Shown: positions 6,113 through 9,225 of the stretch, piece after piece
Numbering within the stretch: the first letter of the stretch is position 1
How the letters are laid out: each line of letters starts with the position of its first letter
NCBI GenBank assembly: GCA_050184225.1
Contig: JBFXAN010000224.1
Coordinates: forward strand, 1-9,225
Direction: 5' to 3'
Origin: JBFXAN01 sp050184225
GTDB taxonomy: Bacteria; Chloroflexota; Dehalococcoidia; CAUJGQ01
Length of the DNA: 9,225 nt
Translations under genes and position numbers: made by a program
Notes under the pieces: model-generated
Database searches by the model: none
Told to the model about the DNA's origin: nothing
What the model saw: the letters and a program-made list of their open reading frames with translations, nothing else

Positions 6113-6338
6113 GAAGTTGCCCGGAGCGGCTTGACACCGATCCGGGCCTTCGCTACGCTCTGCCTTGCTGAAGGGACGGGCGGTCTGCGGAGCCGGACGG
6201 GCGCCAAGGGCCGTTCTTCTTTTTTCGGGGGCTACCGTGCAGGATCGATCAGACCCTACAGGATCGCCTCCGCGCGACTCAAGGCCATCTGCGCGATCGA
6301 ATAGACTCCTAAACAGATCTTCGGTCTACTAGACCGGA
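6113..6338. other. 226-bp non-coding region upstream of the O-like gene
   Basis: No convincing gene is seen here. On the minus strand the O-like frame stays open upstream but has no start codon and no family similarity. A TTCTTCTTTTTT run lies near 6214-6225 on the plus strand, and CAGGATCG occurs twice (near 6240 and 6259). The promoter of the replication gene should lie here, but no clear hexamer pair was found. The right edge holds the inverted repeat at 6322-6336. Confidence 0.5.
6322..6336. other. Perfect inverted repeat directly after the SDR stop codon
   Basis: CGGTCTA and TAGACCG flank a single central C, with GATC on both sides. It starts two bases beyond the SDR stop on the minus strand and is followed there by AGATCTGTTT, a weak T-rich run. 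It may be the SDR terminator (stem CGGTCT, three-base loop) or an operator upstream of the O-like gene. Confidence 0.4.
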
Positions 6339-7121
6339 TCATGTCGCCGCCCAGCGATCCCCGATCCGCGTCTTCGCCCGCACCGCCCCCTCACCGCGAA
6401 GCTCGGCGATCGTCAGCACATGCCCCGTGTACGCCTTCGGCTGCCGCGCCAGCCACAGGCACGCATCCGACATCACCACCGGATCCTCGAACTCGCTCGT
6501 CTCGACGCCCGGCAGGGTGTAGGCGTAGCCCTCGCTCCAGACCGACAACTCCAGCCGGATGCAGTTCACCGCGACCTGCTGCTCCTTCAGTTCGTGGGCG
6601 AACCCCTCCGTCATCGCCTCCAGCGCCCGCTTGGTCACGGTATAGCTGATCCGCCCGAACTGCGGCGTCACCGATGCGCCGGAGGAGATGTTGATCACGC
6701 TGCCGCCGCCCGCCTCCGCCATCCGCGGACAGAAGTAGTAGGTCATGTAGAACGGGCCGTTCACGTTGACGTCCACCGCCAGCCGCCAGCGGCGGGACGG
6801 CTGCTCCAGCGTCCGCCCCGGCACCGCGATCGCCGCGTTGTTGATCAGTACGTCACAGCGCCCGAACTCCTCGTAGACCCGATCGGCGACGGCCCGTACC
6901 GCATCTTCATCCTGCACATCCAGCGGCAACGACAGCGCCCGCCGCCCCGCCTGCCGCACCATCTCCGCCGTCTCGTCCACCGTCCCCGGCAGCTTCGTCG
7001 GCGCATCCGACGTGGATCGCGCCAGGCAGACAACGTCATACCCCGCCCCGGCAAAGTCCACCGCAAGCTGCTTCCCAATACCCCGTGATGCTCCCGTGAT
7101 CACGGCAACAGGATTCGTCAT
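6339..7121 (-). CDS. Short-chain dehydrogenase/reductase (SDR, classical type)
   Basis: The 260-aa product is an NAD(P)(H)-dependent oxidoreductase with a Rossmann fold. The cofactor motif TGASRGIG is at 9-16 and the structural NNAA at 94-97. The catalytic tetrad is complete: Asn119, Ser147 (in NISSGAS), Tyr160 and Lys164 (YTVTK). Arg35 after beta-2 (LARS) hints at NADP(H), but this is weak. The C-terminal substrate lid (about 188-215) is not diagnostic. The ATG at 7121 is preceded by a GAGAGGGGAT ribosome site. It lies 92 bp downstream of the aldo/keto reductase stop on the same strand, so it may be co-transcribed or have its own promoter. Substrate unknown. Confidence 0.92.
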   Translation of the reverse strand: MTNPVAVITGASRGIGKQLAVDFAGAGYDVVCLARSTSDAPTKLPGTVDETAEMVRQAGRRALSLPLDVQDEDAVRAVADRVYEEFGRCDVLINNAAIAVPGRTLEQPSRRWRLAVDVNVNGPFYMTYYFCPRMAEAGGGSVINISSGASVTPQFGRISYTVTKRALEAMTEGFAHELKEQQVAVNCIRLELSVWSEGYAYTLPGVETSEFEDPVVMSDACLWLARQPKAYTGHVLTIAELRGEGAVRAKTRIGDRWAAT

Positions 7122-7213
7122 TGAGATCCCCTCTCTGGATTGGTGTAGTTTTCAGGCTTCAGACGTCGATCCTCAGACTCAATTGGCGCTGATAGCCGCT
7201 CCCTATGTAACAC

Positions 7214-8074
7214 CTATACGAACAGCGGCTCCATTGAACGTGACCGCGCCATCGCCTCCATCTCGACATCCGTTGGCCGCTCTTCGAAGCGGGCGGCGGC
7301 GTCGAGCACGCGCGGCAGCAGGGTGAGGTCGCCGGCGGTGTTGAGGAAGACGTCGTCGCGGCCGAGCACCCAGTGGACGGCGCGGTCGATATCTTCCTGC
7401 TCCTGGAGCGGCTCGTACCAGGTGCGGTGCGTGTGCTCCTTCTCACCCCAGGGCGCCAGCGTGATCCCCTTGATCGTCTGCACGGCGACACCGAGCGCGT
7501 CACACTGCTCCACCAACGCCTCGAACTCGACGGCATAGGTCGGGTTCTGCATCATCACGTAGTTGTAGGGCAGGAGCACCGAGTCGAAGCCGAAGCGTTC
7601 GAGGCTGCGTCGGTGCATCGTCGGCGCCATCACGCCGTGACCGGTGACGCCGATGTACCGCGCCCATCCCTGGTCACGTGCCTCGATCGCCGCTTCGAGG
7701 GCGCCGCCCGGTCCCAGCGCCGTCTCCCAGTCGGTTTCGTCGACGAGGTTATGCAATTGGATCAGGTCGACATACTCCACCCGCAGCCGTTCGAGCGATT
7801 GCTGGATCTGGTCGCGGGCTTCGGTATACGTCCGCTGATTCGTCTTCGTGGCGAGGAAGACCCGGCCGCGATGGTGTTCCATCCAGGGACCGATGCGCAG
7901 TTCCGAGTCGCCGTAGCTGGCCGCCGTGTCGATGTGGTTGACGCCGTACTCCAGCAGCAGATCCAGCGCCTCGTCCGCCTCTGCCTGGGAGACGCGTCCC
8001 AGCGCGGCGGCGCCGAAGATCGTGCGCGTGCTGGCGTGGCTGGTGCGGCCGAACTTCATCCGAGGGATCGCCAT
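7214..8074 (-). CDS. Aldo/keto reductase family protein (shorter paralogue)
   Basis: The 286-aa product is a TIM-barrel NAD(P)H-dependent oxidoreductase. The catalytic tetrad is complete: Asp49 and Tyr54 (HIDTAASYG), Lys77 (ATKTNQ) and His108 (LIQLHN). IGVTGHG (about 141-147) is on the expected barrel strand. The C-terminal third departs from common members: after the cofactor strand (VQTIKGIT) comes a Trp/His-rich stretch (PWGEKEHTHRTWYEP), then LNTAGDLTLLPRVLDAA in place of the usual IPGA.....NL segment. The ATG at 8074 follows a strong GAGGAGG at 7 nt. A long hairpin lies between it and the upstream aldo/keto reductase gene. The two aldo/keto reductases are distant in sequence, so recent tandem duplication is unlikely. 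Confidence 0.92.
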   Translation of the reverse strand: MAIPRMKFGRTSHASTRTIFGAAALGRVSQAEADEALDLLLEYGVNHIDTAASYGDSELRIGPWMEHHRGRVFLATKTNQRTYTEARDQIQQSLERLRVEYVDLIQLHNLVDETDWETALGPGGALEAAIEARDQGWARYIGVTGHGVMAPTMHRRSLERFGFDSVLLPYNYVMMQNPTYAVEFEALVEQCDALGVAVQTIKGITLAPWGEKEHTHRTWYEPLQEQEDIDRAVHWVLGRDDVFLNTAGDLTLLPRVLDAAARFEERPTDVEMEAMARSRSMEPLFV

Positions 8075-8100
8075 GACGCTGCCTCCTCACGTGAATGGGA

Positions 8101-8150
8101 ATCACCACCACGGCGCCAAGTATCTCCGTGTCTTGGCGCCGTGGTGTGAT
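8101..8150. other. Long stem-loop between the two aldo/keto reductase genes
   Basis: The perfect 15-bp arms CACCACGGCGCCAAG (8106-8120) and CTTGGCGCCGTGGTG (8132-8146) enclose an 11-nt loop. ATCA/TGAT extends the stem by four pairs past one bulged C. It lies 18 bp beyond the stop of the upstream reductase on the minus strand and 26 bp before the ATG of the next. No T-tract follows, so it could be a rho-assisted or processing hairpin that lowers downstream expression, or a dispersed palindromic repeat. Confidence 0.7.
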
Positions 8151-8168
8151 GATGGTACGTGGTGTCAG

Positions 8169-9185
8169 TTAGAGTACACGGTACTGATGCGGTCCGAAAT
8201 CGGCCTCATAGAAGGGCGACACCATCCGTCCTGGCGGGATGATCGCGTCGATGCGCTCGCGGTCCTCATCGGAGATCGTCACCTCCAGCGCGGCGAGGTT
8301 GTCCTCCAGTTGCTCCATCGTGCGCGGACCAATGATCGGGCTGGTGATCCCCGGCTGCTCGATGCTCCACGCCAGCGCCAGTTGCGAGAGGGTACACCCC
8401 TTCTCCTGGGCGAGCGTCTCCAGCCCCTCGATTACGTCCCAGATCCGGTCGTTCATCCGCCGCTGCTGCGCCGCGTTGCGGCCCGGCTGGGCGAAACGGC
8501 TGTCCTCCGGCAGCGGCTCGCCGCGACGGTACTTGCCCGTCAGTAGCCCACCACCGAGCGGGCTCCAGGGGATCAGCCCGATGCCGAAGGTCTGCGCCAT
8601 CGGCACGAGCTCGCGCTCGATCCGCCGGTCGAGCAGGTTGTACGGCGGCTGCTCACAGACGAAGCGGTGCAGCCCCAGTTCCTTCGAGATCCAGAGCGAC
8701 TCCACCAGTTGCCAGGCCGCGTAGGTGCTCGTGCCGATATAGCGCACCTTGCCGGAGCGGATCAGGTCATCCATCGCCCGCAGCGTCTCGTCGATCGGGA
8801 TGTCCGACTGCGGACGATGAAGCTGATAGAGGTCGATATAGTCCGTCTGCAGACGGCGCAGGCTCGCCTCGCACTGCTCGACGATATGACGGCGGCTGTT
8901 CCCCTTTGCGTTGGGATCGCCCTCCGCCATCACCCCGTGCACCTTGGTGGCGAGCACCACCCGGTCCCGCCGCCCGCTCCGCTTCAGCGCCTCCCCCGTG
9001 ACCTCCTCACTGCGCCCTCGGCTATAGACGTTCGCCGTATCGAGAAAGTTGATCCCAGCATCGAGCGCCCGGTCGATGATTGCCGCAGACTCGTCCGCAT
9101 CGGTCCTGCCGCCGAACATCATGCACCCAAGGCACAGGCTGCTGACCTGAACACCGGTCCGTCCGAGTGGACGATAAGAAGGCAT
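8169..9185 (-). CDS. Aldo/keto reductase family protein (YakC/voltage-gated-channel-beta type)
   Basis: The 338-aa product is a TIM-barrel NADPH-dependent oxidoreductase of the long-form group. The tetrad is complete: Asp49 and Tyr54 (FLDTANVYSRG), Lys81 (LATKVHG) and His123 (LYQLHRP). Cofactor elements include YIGTSTY (148-154), WSPLGGGLLTGKY and the terminal IIGPRTMEQLEDNL motif for the adenosine phosphate. YNLLDRR (about 182-188) matches the family's YN.L.R segment. The ATG at 9185 has an AGGA about 9 nt upstream. It is the first gene of the minus-strand run of aldo/keto reductase, aldo/keto reductase and SDR genes. Substrate not predictable; carbonyl or sugar-aldehyde reduction is typical of relatives. 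Confidence 0.93.
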   Translation of the reverse strand: MPSYRPLGRTGVQVSSLCLGCMMFGGRTDADESAAIIDRALDAGINFLDTANVYSRGRSEEVTGEALKRSGRRDRVVLATKVHGVMAEGDPNAKGNSRRHIVEQCEASLRRLQTDYIDLYQLHRPQSDIPIDETLRAMDDLIRSGKVRYIGTSTYAAWQLVESLWISKELGLHRFVCEQPPYNLLDRRIERELVPMAQTFGIGLIPWSPLGGGLLTGKYRRGEPLPEDSRFAQPGRNAAQQRRMNDRIWDVIEGLETLAQEKGCTLSQLALAWSIEQPGITSPIIGPRTMEQLEDNLAALEVTISDEDRERIDAIIPPGRMVSPFYEADFGPHQYRVL

Positions 9186-9202
9186 AGGAGCGTCCTTTCG
9201 AA

Positions 9203-9225
9203 CCCCTCCCCCGGCCCCTCCCCCC
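9203..9225. repeat. Partial C-rich repeat cut by the window end
   Basis: The last 23 bases alternate C-runs with one CCGGCC, resembling the first half of the 41-nt hairpin repeats at 55-95 and 170-210 (C-run, CCGG, C-run). The expected G-rich second arm would lie beyond the window, so assignment to that repeat family is tentative. Confidence 0.45.

Noticed and set aside
6214..6225. T-rich run as a plus-strand terminator
   Set aside because: No stable stem directly precedes it, and no plus-strand gene ends nearby.
6245..6277. Ten-codon minus-strand frame (MALSRAEAIL) upstream of the O-like gene
   Set aside because: An AGGAG lies too far (about 18 nt) before the ATG, and nothing marks it as a leader peptide; too short to support.
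6420..7088. Plus-strand frames opposite the SDR and aldo/keto reductase genes (also 7373-8149 and 7926-8546)
   Set aside because: All lie opposite genes with complete catalytic motifs and give Arg/His-rich products without recognisable domains.

Overview
The window is GC-rich bacterial DNA. It resembles the Chloroflexota/Thermomicrobia group (Sphaerobacter or Nitrolancea relatives). That placement is an inference from three things: gene style, the C-rich hairpin repeats at both ends, and a phage-O-type replication gene with a repetitive linker. It is not proven. No rRNA, tRNA, CRISPR array, transposase or integrase is visible.

Layout, left to right. Positions 1-335 are non-coding and hold two inverted copies of a 41-nt hairpin repeat and a probable promoter. 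A lipoprotein S41/PDZ protease-like gene (336-1697, +) follows, convergent with an MFS transporter (1717-3051, -). Next come a small proline-rich membrane protein (3216-3527, -) and, divergent from it, a RibD/DHFR-type reductase (3646-4164, +). A MarR regulator (4238-4786, -) and a VOC/glyoxalase-fold gene (4824-5222, +) form a divergent regulator/target pair with a possible operator between them.

An isolated phage-replication-protein-O-like gene (5237-6112, -) sits between the VOC gene and an oxidoreductase run on the minus strand: an aldo/keto reductase (8169-9185), a second aldo/keto reductase (7214-8074) and a short-chain dehydrogenase (6339-7121). These three are spaced by about 90 bp each, so they may be separate units. 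No single pathway can be named for them.

The most interesting signal lies inside the O-like gene. The segment coding for the linker between its N-terminal winged-helix domain and its C-terminal domain holds three copies of a 24-bp element at an exact 33-bp period, each an imperfect dyad. Beside them lie an 18-bp perfect palindrome and an overlapping 7-3-7 inverted repeat, followed by a 41-bp segment of about 29% GC. This is the arrangement of the bacteriophage lambda origin, which lies in the middle of gene O as dyad iterons next to an A-rich stretch. I infer a lambda-like intragenic replication origin in a solitary initiator gene on a bacterial chromosome-like background.
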